Of a stretch of DNA of 64,000 bases, positions 8,140 to 17,685 are shown piece after piece. The notes under the pieces were generated by a model that saw only the letters and a program-made list of their open reading frames with translations, was not told the origin of the DNA and ran no database searches. The first letter of the stretch is position 1. Each line of letters begins with the position of its first letter. The translations under genes and the position numbers were made by a program. Source of the DNA: Bacillota bacterium (lineage in GTDB: Bacteria; Bacillota; UBA4882; UBA8346); contig JAKOTQ010000096.1 of assembly GCA_029776205.1 (NCBI GenBank), forward strand, positions 195,771-259,770, written 5' to 3'.

Positions 8140-9192
8140 TTAACCCTCTTTTTTACTGTCATTTTTTTCTTTAACAGCAGCTGTCTCATCCTGAAGTACC
8201 GTCAAACCCAAATCTTCCCGAACTTTCCGTTCAATCTCAGCAAGTATCGCCGGGTTTTTCTCCAAATATTCTTTTGCATTATCCCGACCCTGTCCGATCC
8301 GGATATCGCCATAAGAAAACCAGGCGCCGCTCTTATTGATGATATTCCGATCAACTGCCATATCTAAAATGCAACCAACCCGGGAAATACCCTGACCATA
8401 AATAATATCAAATTCCGCTTCTTTAAAAGGCGGTGCTACTTTGTTTTTTACGACTTTCACCCGGGTCCGGCTACCAATAACATCCGTTCCCTGCTTTAAT
8501 GTTTCGATCTTCCGGACTTCCAATCGAACCGAAGAATAAAACTTCAATGCCCGTCCACCCGTGGTGGTTTCCGGATTGCCGAACATAACGCCAACCTTCT
8601 CCCGGATCTGATTGATAAAGATTGCGATAGTATTGGATTTGCTGATAACCGCAGTTAACTTACGCAAGGCTTGAGACATGAGTCGGGCTTGCAAACCGAC
8701 ATGAGAGTCACCCATCTCGCCCTCGATTTCAGCCTGAGGCGTTAACGCAGCAACCGAGTCAATGACGATCACATCTACAGCGCCGCTCCGTACCAAAGCT
8801 TCGGTAATTTCCAGCGCCTGTTCCCCGTTATCCGGCTGAGAAATAAGCAGATTATCGATGTCGACTCCCAATTTTTTAGCATACAGCGGATCCAAAGCAT
8901 GCTCAGCGTCGATGAATGCTCCAATACCGCCCATCCGTTGTGCCTCAGCCACCATATGCAATGCCACCGTCGTCTTACCTGACGACTCTGGCCCATAAAT
9001 TTCAATAATTCTTCCCCGGGGAACACCTCCAACTCCAAGGGCTAAATCCAACGAAAGAGCTCCGGTGGGGATCACTTCAATATTCAATTTGTCAGCAGCT
9101 TCTCCCAGTTTCATAATGGAACCTTTGCCAAATTGCTTCTCAATTTGGAGCAAGGCAACCTCTAACGCTTTTTCTTTATTAGACACGGTCAT
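8140..9192 (-). CDS. recA: RecA recombinase
   Basis: ATP-dependent strand-exchange protein and SOS co-protease, 350 aa. Walker A GPESSGKT is at residues 67-74. Walker [13 protein letters not shown], the L2 region [20 protein letters not shown] and the acidic/basic C-terminal tail are all present. No intein is seen. The ATG at 9192 follows GGGAGG. A sigma-A promoter and an imperfect LexA-type box lie upstream, as expected for SOS control. recX follows in the same transcript. Certain. Confidence 0.99.
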   Translation of the reverse strand: MTVSNKEKALEVALLQIEKQFGKGSIMKLGEAADKLNIEVIPTGALSLDLALGVGGVPRGRIIEIYGPESSGKTTVALHMVAEAQRMGGIGAFIDAEHALDPLYAKKLGVDIDNLLISQPDNGEQALEITEALVRSGAVDVIVIDSVAALTPQAEIEGEMGDSHVGLQARLMSQALRKLTAVISKSNTIAIFINQIREKVGVMFGNPETTTGGRALKFYSSVRLEVRKIETLKQGTDVIGSRTRVKVVKNKVAPPFKEAEFDIIYGQGISRVGCILDMAVDRNIINKSGAWFSYGDIRIGQGRDNAKEYLEKNPAILAEIERKVREDLGLTVLQDETAAVKEKNDSKKEG

Positions 9193-9207
9193 ATCCTCCC
9201 ATCAGCC

Positions 9208-9253
9208 AAACATATGTTCTATTTAGTATATCAAAGTATACACTTTCTGTCAA
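9208..9253 (-). promoter_or_regulatory. recA promoter with LexA (DinR)-type operator
   Basis: On the minus strand, TTGACA (9253-9248), a 17-base spacer and TATACT (9230-9225) form a near-consensus sigma-A promoter. Just downstream, 9219-9208 reads GAACATATGTTT, one base from the perfect Gram-positive LexA palindrome GAACATATGTTC. Its place between the -10 element and the start codon fits repression of recA by LexA. Confidence 0.85.
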
Positions 9254-9257
9254 TTGA

Positions 9258-9809
9258 CTAACCATCTGGAAAATCAAAGTCAGCAATGGTCCGGTATACC
9301 GAACCACCCGGCTGCAAGCGGCTTTCGATCAATGAAAATGAAGCAACCGAAGTTTCGCTGTTAAAATGAGTTTTTTCCCCAGGGGCAAATACCGGCCGAA
9401 CCCCACGTACCACACGGGCAATGGTTAAATGGGGCTGAAATCGTTGCCCGGAAGGTTCAAGCCCCCAGTCCATGCCAACCGACTGAACCATGGTCGCCAA
9501 ATGTGTCAACTCTTTTGCCCCTTGTTTCACTCCGAGCCAAACCACCCGGGGTGAATAAGCATTGGGGAAAAAGCCAGTCTTTCCTAGCGTCAGCAAAAAT
9601 GGACGACAGCTCATGGCAGCCCGTTTCAAATCCTCTTTTAATCCAGCCACCCGTTCATCAGCAACTTCTCCCAAAAATCTCAATGTAAAATGGAGATTTT
9701 CCGGAGAAACCCAGCGCAATCCGGTGCTTCCTGATGATGCGGACCGAATATACTCCTGAATTTCAGAAACCATTTCCCTACTTGGCCAAACTCCGATAAA
9801 CAGGCGCAC
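9258..9809 (-). CDS. thpR: RNA 2',3'-cyclic phosphodiesterase (LigT/ThpR family)
   Basis: A 183-aa member of the 2H phosphoesterase family, which opens 2',3'-cyclic phosphates at RNA ends. The two catalytic HxTx motifs are HFTLRFLG (about residue 43) and HLTIARV (about residue 127). The start MVRLFIGVWPSREM is typical. The GTG at 9809 has GGGGGAG at suitable spacing; a TTG one codon upstream is the alternative. cinA precedes it by 12 bases, and the cinA-thpR-recA order is common in Bacillota. Its in vivo substrate is not known in most bacteria. Confidence 0.93.
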   Translation of the reverse strand: MRLFIGVWPSREMVSEIQEYIRSASSGSTGLRWVSPENLHFTLRFLGEVADERVAGLKEDLKRAAMSCRPFLLTLGKTGFFPNAYSPRVVWLGVKQGAKELTHLATMVQSVGMDWGLEPSGQRFQPHLTIARVVRGVRPVFAPGEKTHFNSETSVASFSLIESRLQPGGSVYRTIADFDFPDG

Positions 9810-9821
9810 CAACCACTCCCC

Positions 9822-11063
9822 CTATCTGAGCATCTTCCAAAGCAACGTCAAAACCGCTTGAGCAGCCGCTTCTTTGTTTCCTGAACGATCATAAGGGAAT
9901 ATCCGATGCTCCACAACGGTTTTATCAGACAAAGCAACACTATAATAAACCAGCCCCACCGGCTTCATCTCGGTTCCGCCGTCCGGACCGGCAATTCCAG
10001 TTACTCCAATTCCAACATCAGCTCCAGTTATCAGCCGAACTCCTTCAGCCATGGCTCTGGCAGTCTCTTCACTCACTGCACCATACTCCTGAAGGATCGA
10101 TTCCGGGACCTGAAGCAAGTCAGTTTTCAAACGATTGCTGTAACTAACCACTCCCCCTAGATAGTAAGCGGAACTTCCCGGAACAAGAGTCAACCGATGG
10201 CCGATTAAGCCTCCGGTGCAGGATTCGGCCGTGGCTAAAGTCCATCCTTTAGCTGTCAGTTGTCTACCGATAACCTCCTCTAAAGTCTCCTCATCGGTGC
10301 CGTAAATATATTCACCCAGACGCTCCTGGACGCGGTGATACATTTCATCGATCCGACGGTGGTTCTCAGCTTCCGAATTGCCCCGGGCAGTAATTCGTAA
10401 TAAAACATCGCCTTTCCCAACATAAGGTGCAATGGTCGGATTGGTTTGATTCTGGATCAAATCCATTACCCGCTCTTCCATGGCTGACTCGCCGATTCCG
10501 ATCATCCGAATCATCTTGGATGTCAATACTGGATGGCCGGTTTCGCTTAAAAGCCTCTTTAAAAACGGCCGGCCATGCTCCTCCCATAATCCGATCAATT
10601 CCCGGGGAACACCGGGAAAAGCAAACAGGTATTTGCCATTGCATTCAACAAATAAACCGGGAGCAGTCCCTAAGCGGTTAGACAACATCCGGGCCGATGC
10701 CGGAAACATAGCTTGTCGCCGGTTGCTTTCCGGAAGGGAGCGGCCAGTTTTCCGAAAATAAGAAAGGATCTCTTCCCAAGCCTCTTCCCGAAACTCCAGA
10801 GGCTCACCCAATAGTTCAGCAACGGCTTCCCGAGTCAAGTCATCCTGAGTCGGCCCCAGCCCGCCGGATAAAATAAGCACATCTGAACGATTCCAAGCCT
10901 GTCGCAACAGAGAGACGATTCGGTTCAAATTATCGCCCACTGTAGACTTGTGAAAAAGATTTATTCCGAGTTCAGCCAATTCCCGGGCCAAATAGGCAGA
11001 ATTGGTATCCACCGTATGACCCAGTAGCAATTCGGTACCGATACAAATAATCTCTGCATTCAT
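9822..11063 (-). CDS. cinA: CinA-family protein (competence/damage-inducible protein A)
   Basis: Two-domain protein of 413 aa. The N-terminal molybdopterin-binding-like domain starts MNAEIICIGTELLLG and includes GLGPTQDDLT. The C-terminal domain, with TAESCTGGLIGHRLT and GVTGIAGPDGG, resembles nicotinamide-nucleotide amidases (PncC). Members recycle NMN or act on ADP-ribose-type compounds, and the gene often travels with recA. It is the first gene of a cinA-thpR pair reading toward recA and diverges from speD. Family certain; whether amidase, pyrophosphatase or both act here cannot be read from sequence. Confidence 0.95.
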   Translation of the reverse strand: MNAEIICIGTELLLGHTVDTNSAYLARELAELGINLFHKSTVGDNLNRIVSLLRQAWNRSDVLILSGGLGPTQDDLTREAVAELLGEPLEFREEAWEEILSYFRKTGRSLPESNRRQAMFPASARMLSNRLGTAPGLFVECNGKYLFAFPGVPRELIGLWEEHGRPFLKRLLSETGHPVLTSKMIRMIGIGESAMEERVMDLIQNQTNPTIAPYVGKGDVLLRITARGNSEAENHRRIDEMYHRVQERLGEYIYGTDEETLEEVIGRQLTAKGWTLATAESCTGGLIGHRLTLVPGSSAYYLGGVVSYSNRLKTDLLQVPESILQEYGAVSEETARAMAEGVRLITGADVGIGVTGIAGPDGGTEMKPVGLVYYSVALSDKTVVEHRIFPYDRSGNKEAAAQAVLTLLWKMLR

Positions 11064-11192
11064 TAAGTTGCATCCCCCAGCCTGATTTCTTGGATCATTC
11101 GCTTTATAAAAAAGAATATCCTTTCACTTGAAGATCTTTTCATTGCGTAAAAATATCTTGAAAATTTTACAGTATTTAGTCGACAGATCATA

Positions 11193-11221
11193 TTGACAAG
11201 GGGGGGTGCATCTGATATTAT
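11193..11221 (+). promoter_or_regulatory. Sigma-A promoter of speD
   Basis: TTGACA (11193-11198), exactly 17 bases including a G7 run, then TATTAT (11216-11221). It reads toward speD and leaves a leader of roughly 170 bases before the main start codon. Confidence 0.85.
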
Positions 11222-11228
11222 TACCTTG

Positions 11229-11400
11229 TTTTCAAAAACCTTAGGGAGCGTGAAACCGTTTTTTCAACTGAATATCACCTGATCTAACATATATCCCGAG
11301 GTGAGCCGCAGTGCATCATCGGGTAAAGGGAAATCAGGGTGCTTATGGGTCAAACGTTCTTCCTACCAGGAAAAAAGATTACTATCGAGAGGTGAGGGGA
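11229..11400 (+). promoter_or_regulatory. Structured 5' leader of speD, candidate regulatory RNA
   Basis: The leader can form nested stems. CACCTGAT (11276-11283) pairs with ATCAGGGTG (11333-11341, one bulged G) and encloses CCCGA (11295-11299) paired with TCGGG (11319-11323). The inner stem overlaps a ribosome-site-like GAGGTG and encloses a GTG at 11311 that opens the speD frame 30 codons early. I do not recognise any known riboswitch class. Together with the promoter it fills the 337-base gap between cinA and the main speD start. Confidence 0.45.
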
Positions 11401-11781
11401 ATGCAGGATTTTGATACTGTAGGTGCTCACGTTCTGGCAGACTTTTGGGGTTGCCAGTTCGAAAAGCTCGATGATGAAAAGTTACTCATGGATTATTTAC
11501 GTCAGGCTGCAAAGAATGCTCAAATGACCGTTTTGGGTGAAGAATCCTACAAGTTTTCACCCCAAGGATTTACCGGATTACTCCTATTATCGGAAAGCCA
11601 TATTTCCATCCACACCTATCCGGAGCATGGTTATGCGGCCATCGATGTGTTTACCTGTGGCGGCGGCAAAACTCAAAAAGCCATCGATTTCTTGAAGGAA
11701 GTTCTTCAACCTGATCGCGTCAACCAAATGGTGGTACGACGGGGTATACCGGCATCCGTAGAAACAACATTATCAGCATAA
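11401..11781 (+). CDS. speD: S-adenosylmethionine decarboxylase proenzyme (class 1B)
   Basis: Makes decarboxylated SAM, the aminopropyl donor for spermidine. The proenzyme cleaves itself at Glu-Ser within SESHISIHTYPE. By analogy with the Thermotoga enzyme, Ser66 becomes the pyruvoyl group, and His71 and Cys86 (VFTCGGG) act in catalysis. The ATG at 11401 follows GAGGTGAGGGG and gives the usual 126-aa form. An in-frame GTG at 11311, also preceded by GAGGTG, would add 30 basic residues. No spermidine synthase gene is in the window. A compact terminator follows. Confidence 0.95.
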   Translation: MQDFDTVGAHVLADFWGCQFEKLDDEKLLMDYLRQAAKNAQMTVLGEESYKFSPQGFTGLLLLSESHISIHTYPEHGYAAIDVFTCGGGKTQKAIDFLKEVLQPDRVNQMVVRRGIPASVETTLSA

Positions 11782-11785
11782 AATA

Positions 11786-11807
11786 ACACCCGCAAGGGTG
11801 TTTTTTT
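11786..11807 (+). terminator. Intrinsic terminator of speD
   Basis: ACACCC-GCAA-GGGTGT followed by seven T, beginning 5 bases after the speD stop. Confidence 0.95.
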
Positions 11808-11819
11808 ATCGGCTTTTTT

Positions 11820-11849
11820 GAATGGTCTTCTCCCCCCTCGGCTATACTA
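11820..11849 (+). promoter_or_regulatory. Candidate promoter of ku (sigma-G-like or sigma-A)
   Basis: Between the speD terminator and ku only 61 bases remain. They hold GAATG, 18 bases, then TATACTA, close to the forespore sigma-G consensus (GHATR-N18-CATWMTA) with one mismatch. The same bases read as TTGAAT-N19-TATACT for sigma-A. Either would put the transcript start almost on the ribosome site. Confidence 0.4.
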
Positions 11850-11868
11850 CTTCCGAGGTGACACCTAC

Positions 11869-12687
11869 GTGCGAACGCTCTGGAAAGGCGCAATCAGTTT
11901 TGGTCTCGTGAATGTTCCGATTAAGCTTTATACCGCTACAGAACAAAAAACGATCCGATTTAACTATCTCCATGAAAAGTGCGGTACTCCCATCAAATAC
12001 GAACGTCGTTGTCCACATTGCAATATTGAGGTACCTCAGGAAGAAATCGTCCGGGGTTACGAATATCAAAAAGGGCAATATGTAATTCTCAAAGATGAAG
12101 ATTTTGAGAAAATTCCCGATGAGCGCAGCAAAACCATTGACATCATGGATTTTGTCGATCTGAACGAAATCGATCCGATCTATTTCGAAAAAAGCTACTA
12201 CCTTGAACCTAGTCAAGGCGGAGAAAAGGCTTACGCTCTTTTAAAAAAAGCCATGCAGGATACGGGAAAAATCGCTGTCGCCCGAGTTACGATCCGTTCG
12301 AGAGAGACTCTGGTGGTACTCCGGGTTTATCAAAATGTTCTGGCAATGACAACCATCTTTTATCCTGATGAAATCCGATCCACAGCAGAACTCACTGGTC
12401 TACAGACAGAACCTAAACTTCATGAAAATGAAATCCAAATGGCAACCAATTTGATCCAAAACCTTTCCAGCCATTTTGACGCTTCCAAATATACTGACAA
12501 ATATCGGGAATCGTTAATGGAGATTATTCAGGCAAAAATAGCCGGAGGTGAAATCACCCAGACTCCCCAACAGGAGACAGGCAAAATCATCGATCTCATG
12601 GAAGCGCTTCGCGCCAGTATCGCCGCCACCGAAAAGGCCAAAGAGCCCACTCCCAAAAAACGGACGAAACGCGCCCAAACCGGCTAA
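11869..12687 (+). CDS. ku: Ku, DNA double-strand-break end-binding protein for non-homologous end joining
   Basis: Prokaryotic Ku forms a ring on broken DNA ends and recruits ligase LigD. The 272-aa protein starts RTLWKGAISFGLVNVPIKLY, the family hallmark, and keeps the CGTPIKYERRCPHC segment. It ends in a Lys/Arg-rich tail (PKKRTKRAQTG) of the kind that aids DNA binding. The GTG at 11869 follows CGAGGTGACACCTAC; the frame runs upstream to a TTG at 11818 but without support. No ligD gene lies nearby, so the partner must be elsewhere. In Bacillus, Ku works in the spore, which fits the putative sigma-G promoter. Confidence 0.95.
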   Translation: MRTLWKGAISFGLVNVPIKLYTATEQKTIRFNYLHEKCGTPIKYERRCPHCNIEVPQEEIVRGYEYQKGQYVILKDEDFEKIPDERSKTIDIMDFVDLNEIDPIYFEKSYYLEPSQGGEKAYALLKKAMQDTGKIAVARVTIRSRETLVVLRVYQNVLAMTTIFYPDEIRSTAELTGLQTEPKLHENEIQMATNLIQNLSSHFDASKYTDKYRESLMEIIQAKIAGGEITQTPQQETGKIIDLMEALRASIAATEKAKEPTPKKRTKRAQTG

Positions 12688-12692
12688 CCGGA

Positions 12693-12884
12693 TTATTGGT
12701 TGTCGTGCATCATGATCTCATCCAACAAAGGACTGCGGGGCAATAGATTGCGTACCGGATTCCGATACAAACTAACCGCAGATTGTTCATATGACTCCAT
12801 CGTTTCTCCGGTACTATCCACCCAGTTCATTAGCCCCCAATCCAATTCCAACGGTAACTGACCCGGTAAGTTTTTCCGTTTCAT
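12693..12884 (-). CDS. Small unrecognised protein, 63 aa
   Basis: An ATG preceded by AGAGGGG opens a 63-codon frame beginning MKRKNLPGQLPLELDWGLMN. It has no membrane segment or known motif; LPGQLPLELDW and NPVRNLLPRSPLLDEIMMH look like short peptide-docking stretches rather than a fold. It converges on ku, its stop lying 5 bases from the ku stop. The good ribosome site is the main evidence that it is real. I cannot suggest a function. Confidence 0.5.
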   Translation of the reverse strand: MKRKNLPGQLPLELDWGLMNWVDSTGETMESYEQSAVSLYRNPVRNLLPRSPLLDEIMMHDNQ

Positions 12885-12908
12885 CAGTACCCCTCTTTTT
12901 TCTTAATT

Positions 12909-12970
12909 TACTGTACATAGTTGACAGTGCATCGAGATTCCAGGCAACCCAGTACCTAGTACCATAAACC
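12909..12970. repeat. Short degenerate heptad array upstream of the 63-aa gene
   Basis: The plus strand divides into seven-base units ending CCCAGTA, CCTAGTA, CC. It is part of the 465-base gap 12885-13349, which also holds a terminator and the larger array after dtd; no gene is seen there. Confidence 0.45.
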
Positions 12971-13156
12971 CTTTCCGTTATACCCATTTTCCTCCATTTT
13001 TTCGCGACAACACAGGCAAATCCTTCATAAATTTTCCGTTATTTTCCATGCAAAAGCGGCTATACAACAGCCTTTTAACGTATTTGGCCGAACTAAGCCA
13101 AAAAATGAATGGCTCCCGTCAATCTCCGGCAATTACCGAAAAAAGACATAAAAAAA

Positions 13157-13170
13157 GCAGGGTATCCTGC
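13157..13170 (-). terminator. Terminator downstream of the recJ-relA-dtd operon
   Basis: GCAGG-GTAT-CCTGC stem. On the minus strand it is followed by seven T (GCTTTTTTTATG). It lies 180 bases past the dtd stop, on the far side of the heptad array, so the array would be transcribed. Confidence 0.75.
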
Positions 13171-13176
13171 TTCTTG

Positions 13177-13341
13177 TCAGTTCAAGTTCTTAGTTCATAG
13201 TGCACAGATCACCGTTCATAGTACACAATCCTTTTTACTTATTAATTTATTAACCGTCCACTGTCCCAAATGTCAACTGAGATAAAGCTCCTGACTCCTC
13301 TCTTACTAAACCCAGCACCTAGTACCTAGTATTCAGTACCC
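13177..13341 (-). repeat. Degenerate seven-base periodic array following dtd
   Basis: On the minus strand, starting 8 bases after the dtd stop: GGGTACT, GAATACT, AGGTACT, AGGTGCT, GGGTTTA and onward to about 13255. A second block at 13177-13231 reads on the plus strand as TCAGTTC, AAGTTCT, TAGTTCA, TAGTGCA, CAGATCA, CCGTTCA, TAGTACA. About 23 bases of AT-rich sequence separate the two. The units resemble those at 29142-29378 and 54322-54560. Confidence 0.65.
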
Positions 13342-13349
13342 ATGGCTGT

Positions 13350-13796
13350 TCATTTTTCACTACTATCCAACCAAATCGTTACCGGTCCGTCATTGCATAA
13401 TTCCACTTCCATATGGGCTTGAAATATGCCTTTCTCCACATGAACTCCGCGGTTCCGCAAGGCTATACAGAATTGCTCATACATTTCAACCGCTTTATCC
13501 GGAGGAGCAGCTTCACCGAAATAGGGACGCCTTCCCTTCCGACAGTCAGCATATAAGGTAAACTGAGAGACGGCTAGGATCGGAAGACCCCGATCTATCA
13601 ATGATAAATTCAATTTTCCTGCTTCATCGGCAAAAATCCGTAAATGGACGATTTTTTCTGTCAGATAATTCAGATCTTCCAGGGTATCAGAATTTCCCAC
13701 GCCAAGAAGGACCAACAACCCCTCGTCAATCCGGCCGACAATTTCACCGGACACCCGAACCCGGGCCCAACTAACCCGCTGAATCAATGCTCTCAT
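13350..13796 (-). CDS. dtd: D-aminoacyl-tRNA deacylase
   Basis: Removes D-amino acids (and glycine mischarged on tRNA-Ala) from tRNA. It is 148 aa, the standard length. The N-terminus [15 protein letters not shown], the active-site loop [17 protein letters not shown] and the C-terminal [11 protein letters not shown] correspond to the family signatures, including the SQFTL and GP dipeptide motifs. The ATG at 13796 overlaps the relA stop (TAATG), giving tight coupling in a recJ-relA-dtd operon of a kind common in Bacillota. A heptad array follows the stop codon. Confidence 0.97.
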   Translation of the reverse strand: MRALIQRVSWARVRVSGEIVGRIDEGLLVLLGVGNSDTLEDLNYLTEKIVHLRIFADEAGKLNLSLIDRGLPILAVSQFTLYADCRKGRRPYFGEAAPPDKAVEMYEQFCIALRNRGVHVEKGIFQAHMEVELCNDGPVTIWLDSSEK

Positions 13797-15943
13797 TATC
13801 GCACCAACCGGCTGACCCGATAAACATCCTGGATCCCCTCGACCTTTTTGATCCGATTGCAAATATGCCGGATTTGCTCAGAATTGGCAATCTCCAAGGT
13901 CAAGTTGATATACGCCGTTCCTTTCTTATTTCTCGCTTTAGCAGCATTTAAATATAACTTCATTTCCGAAATGGCATTCATCACATCGGCCAGAAGATTC
14001 ACCCGGTCTGAACCGACAATCTCGAAATCCACCGGATAGGTTCCTTGATAATCCTTGTCCCAGGCAACCTCGATCATTCGCTCCTGATCTTCGTTGACCA
14101 GATTGATACAGTCACTGCGGTGGATGGAAACCCCTTTTCCCCGGGTAATAAATCCGATAATTTCATCGCCGGGAACCGGATTACAACACTTCGAAAAGCG
14201 AACCAGCAAATTCTCGACGCCCTTAACCGTCACTCCGTAACTGGGTTTACGACTTTTCCGCTTATCTTCACTTTCCGTCCGAACCTGGACCGGCCGGACA
14301 GGCTCCTTTTCCCCGGCGATCTTTCCGATAAACATCGCCGGTGTAACTTTAAGGTCGCCGATAGCAGCTAACAAATCATCCGTATTATTAAAACCAAGCT
14401 TTTTTGCACCATCCAACAATACTTCCTGGCGCAGGTTTTCTTGGAGATCCATGCCCTGTTTACGGAGTTCCCGTTCTAAAAGATCCCGGCCGATCTGAAT
14501 GTTTTCTTCCCGGTTTTGCTCCCGCAGCCACTGACGGATCCGGTTTTTAGCCTTAGACGTCTTCACAAACTGCAACCAGTCCCGGCTTGGCCCGGCTGAT
14601 TGTTTGGAACTGATAATTTGAACAATATCCCCGTTTTTTAATTGGTAATCTAACGGGACCAAACGGCCGTTAACCTTAGCGCCGGTACACTGATGGCCTA
14701 ACGCAGTATGGACACTATACGCAAAATCAACCGGTGTAGAACCGGCCGGCAAGTTCTTCACATCTCCCCGGGGGGTAAACACAAACACCTCATCCATAAA
14801 AAGGCCGATTCGCAGAGTTTCCATAAACTCTTCCGAATCTCTCATATCGCCTTGCAATTCAATAAGGTGCCGTAACCAAGCGATCTTTTCCCGAAGGTCC
14901 TTATCATTAGTGCCATTTTCTTTATAAATCCAGTGGGCTGCAATACCGTACTCCGCGATCCGATGCATCTCCCGCGTCCGAATTTGAACCTCAAAGGGTT
15001 CGCCCTCCGGACCGATCACCGTCGTATGCAAAGATTGATACATATTGGATTTGGGCATAGCCACATAATCTTTAAAACGCCCCGGAATCGGTTTCCAAAG
15101 GGTATGAACGATACCCAATACCTCATAGCAATCCTGAACCGTATCCACAATGACCCGGATTCCCAACAGATCATAGATCTCTCCAAAGGTCTTGCCCTGA
15201 TTATGCATCTTGTGATAAATACTATAAAAATGTTTGGGACGTCCCTGGATTTCTGCATGAATGTTGGTCTCTTTCAAAGCATTGGCTAAAGCCTCTTCCA
15301 CGGAACGGACAAAACCTTCCCGCTCCTGACGTTTTTGGCCAACCTTCTGAACCAAGTCATAGTAGGCTTCCGGATCCAGATAACGTAGAGCTAAATCCTC
15401 CAGCTCCCATTTGATTTTCCACATTCCAAGCCGATGGGTCAACGGAGCATAAATCTCCAAGGTTTCTTTGGCTATCTTTTTTTGCCGTTCTTCCGGCAAA
15501 GCTTTTAACGTCCGCATATTGTGAAGCCGATCAGCCAGCTTGATGATAATCACCCGGAGATCTTGCGTCATTGCCAAGAACATTTTTCGCAAGTTTTCCA
15601 TCTGTTGCTCTTGCTGGGTTTGAAAGTTCAAACGGGTCAATTTGGTCACCCCGTCAACCAGCATGGCAACATCCGGACCAAACCGATGTTTAATTTCTTC
15701 CAGATCAATCGCAGTATCTTCCACCACATCGTGCAATAAGGCAGCCACCACCGATGTAGTGTCCATGCCCAAATCATACACAATGACCGCCACTTCCAAC
15801 GGATGCTGAATAAAATCCTCACCGGAATCTCGTTTTTGCCCCCGGTGTGCCTCGGCCGCAAACTCATAAGCAGCCCGGATCTGCCCTCCGTCAAAGTCGG
15901 GTTTCGTTGACTTTATTTTATCCAACAGTTCATCAATGGTCAT
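13796..15943 (-). CDS. relA: Bifunctional (p)ppGpp synthetase/hydrolase (Rel)
   Basis: Makes and degrades the alarmone (p)ppGpp in response to uncharged tRNA on ribosomes. The 715-aa protein has, in order, an HD hydrolase domain ([31 protein letters not shown]), a synthetase domain ([18 protein letters not shown]), a TGS domain ([20 protein letters not shown]), a conserved Cys region ([13 protein letters not shown]) and a C-terminal ACT domain. The hydrolase motif is intact, so both activities are expected. The ATG at 15943 overlaps the recJ stop (TGATG) and has AGGTGAG before it. dtd is coupled downstream. Confidence 0.98.
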   Translation of the reverse strand: MTIDELLDKIKSTKPDFDGGQIRAAYEFAAEAHRGQKRDSGEDFIQHPLEVAVIVYDLGMDTTSVVAALLHDVVEDTAIDLEEIKHRFGPDVAMLVDGVTKLTRLNFQTQQEQQMENLRKMFLAMTQDLRVIIIKLADRLHNMRTLKALPEERQKKIAKETLEIYAPLTHRLGMWKIKWELEDLALRYLDPEAYYDLVQKVGQKRQEREGFVRSVEEALANALKETNIHAEIQGRPKHFYSIYHKMHNQGKTFGEIYDLLGIRVIVDTVQDCYEVLGIVHTLWKPIPGRFKDYVAMPKSNMYQSLHTTVIGPEGEPFEVQIRTREMHRIAEYGIAAHWIYKENGTNDKDLREKIAWLRHLIELQGDMRDSEEFMETLRIGLFMDEVFVFTPRGDVKNLPAGSTPVDFAYSVHTALGHQCTGAKVNGRLVPLDYQLKNGDIVQIISSKQSAGPSRDWLQFVKTSKAKNRIRQWLREQNREENIQIGRDLLERELRKQGMDLQENLRQEVLLDGAKKLGFNNTDDLLAAIGDLKVTPAMFIGKIAGEKEPVRPVQVRTESEDKRKSRKPSYGVTVKGVENLLVRFSKCCNPVPGDEIIGFITRGKGVSIHRSDCINLVNEDQERMIEVAWDKDYQGTYPVDFEIVGSDRVNLLADVMNAISEMKLYLNAAKARNKKGTAYINLTLEIANSEQIRHICNRIKKVEGIQDVYRVSRLVR

Positions 15944-17685
15944 CAACTCACCTGCTTTATCTGTTCGCCTGCAACGCGTAGATCTTTCAAATTCAACTGT
16001 ACTGAAGACATTCCGTTCCAGACATTTTCCTCTAAAGAAAAAGCCACATCCACCTCTTGGGCAACTGCCAATTGTTCATAAATGGCACCCAAGTTAAAAC
16101 CGATACCTTCCCGGATAATCCGTGAATCGGAGACTTTAACCTTCAGATGCCTGCCATTCTCCCCGACACTGCGATAATCCACCAAACTGATGGACTTGCA
16201 GCCCAAGACAGGCGTAGGATTGCTGGGCCCGCACGGCGCCAACCGGGTTAACTCCCGAGCCAAATCCAACGTGGCATGGCTCAAATCGATCACACTCTCT
16301 ATTTTCAAAACCGGCTGCAAATCCGCCGGCGTCAGACGACATTTAGCCAGCTCCAAAAAAGCCTTTTGAAAACTGGGAAGCATCTCGCGTTTTACAGACA
16401 ATCCGGCTGCAAACTCATGTCCTCCAAAACGGATCAGATATTCACTGCAGCTTTCAATGGCATCGAACAGATTAAAACCATCTATACTACGGCCGGATCC
16501 TCTGCCTTCATCGCCATCCATTCCAATCAGAATCACCGGCTTATGGTAAAGGTCGACCAGCTTGGACGCAACGATCCCGATCACCCCCAGATGCCAGCCT
16601 TCACCGGCCAAAACCAGGGCATGCTCGGATTTCCAGTCCGGATTAGCTTCGATCTGGGCCTGGGCTTCTTCCAGGACCGCCATTTCAATCTCCTGCCGGT
16701 TTGTATTTTCTTTTTCCAAACTACGGGCATAATCCAAGGCATGAAGAGGATCCTTGCTTAAAAAAAGCTTCACTCCAATACTGGAGTTTCCCATGCGCCC
16801 CGCGGCATTGATCCGCGGCGCCAGAATATATCCGATATGTCCGGAATTGATTTCGCGTCCCCGTAAGCCAGCCACTTCAATGAGGGCCCGTAGTCCTATA
16901 TTATTCGTTTGATTCAGCTGTTCCAAACCGTATTTCACCAATACCCGGTTCTCGTCCAACAATGGTACAATATCCGCTACTGTTCCGAAAGCAACCAAAT
17001 CCAAATTAGCAAATAAATCGTTTTGAATCTCGGGAAGCTGATTACTTAAGCCTTGCAACACCTTAAAGGCGACACCGACTCCCGCCAACTGTGTGAAGGG
17101 ATAGCCCGAATCCGAAATTTTTGGATCAATAATGGCATAAGCATCCGGTAAAATACCTTGAGGTTCATGATGATCCGTGATAATCAAATCAATCCCTTTT
17201 TCTTTCAAAAAAGCCGCTTCATCCCGTGCACTGATACCGCAATCTACGGTAATAACCAACGAAACCCCTTTGGCAATTGCTTTTTCCAATGAAGTCAGAT
17301 GTAAGCCATAACCCTCTTCCAATCGTTTCGGAATATAATATAATAGTCGTCCCGGAAAATATTTGTTCAAAATCCGTATCATCAGCGAAGTAGAAGTTAT
17401 CCCGTCCACATCATAGTCTCCATATATCAAAACGGTTTCTTCATTGGCAATGGCTTGCCGGATTCGGGAAACCGCTTTTTTCATGTCTGGGAGCAAATAA
17501 GGGTCATAAAGTTGATTGAGGGCGGGGGTTAAAAACCGTTCCGCCTGCAAAACATCGGTAATTCCACGGTTTATTAGCAATTGGGCAATTAAAGGAGAAA
17601 CACCTAAATGATCTGCTAATTGCCTGGCATTATCACTGATTTCACTTGCAACTTTCCATATTTTTTTAACCATCATTAATCCCAT
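15943..17685 (-). CDS. recJ: Single-stranded-DNA-specific exonuclease RecJ
   Basis: 5'-to-3' ssDNA exonuclease acting in recombinational and mismatch repair. The DHH catalytic domain shows LIYGDYDVDGITSTSLM, VITVDCGIS and ITDHHEPQG. The DHHA1 domain follows with GRGSGRSIDGFNLFDA and FGGHEFAAGLS, then a C-terminal OB-like domain. At 580 aa it is close to the usual core length, without the extra C-terminal domain of Bacillus RecJ. The start is uncertain: ATG codons at 17685 and 17676 both have weak ribosome sites. First gene of the recJ-relA-dtd operon. Confidence 0.95.
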   Translation of the reverse strand: MGLMMVKKIWKVASEISDNARQLADHLGVSPLIAQLLINRGITDVLQAERFLTPALNQLYDPYLLPDMKKAVSRIRQAIANEETVLIYGDYDVDGITSTSLMIRILNKYFPGRLLYYIPKRLEEGYGLHLTSLEKAIAKGVSLVITVDCGISARDEAAFLKEKGIDLIITDHHEPQGILPDAYAIIDPKISDSGYPFTQLAGVGVAFKVLQGLSNQLPEIQNDLFANLDLVAFGTVADIVPLLDENRVLVKYGLEQLNQTNNIGLRALIEVAGLRGREINSGHIGYILAPRINAAGRMGNSSIGVKLFLSKDPLHALDYARSLEKENTNRQEIEMAVLEEAQAQIEANPDWKSEHALVLAGEGWHLGVIGIVASKLVDLYHKPVILIGMDGDEGRGSGRSIDGFNLFDAIESCSEYLIRFGGHEFAAGLSVKREMLPSFQKAFLELAKCRLTPADLQPVLKIESVIDLSHATLDLARELTRLAPCGPSNPTPVLGCKSISLVDYRSVGENGRHLKVKVSDSRIIREGIGFNLGAIYEQLAVAQEVDVAFSLEENVWNGMSSVQLNLKDLRVAGEQIKQVS

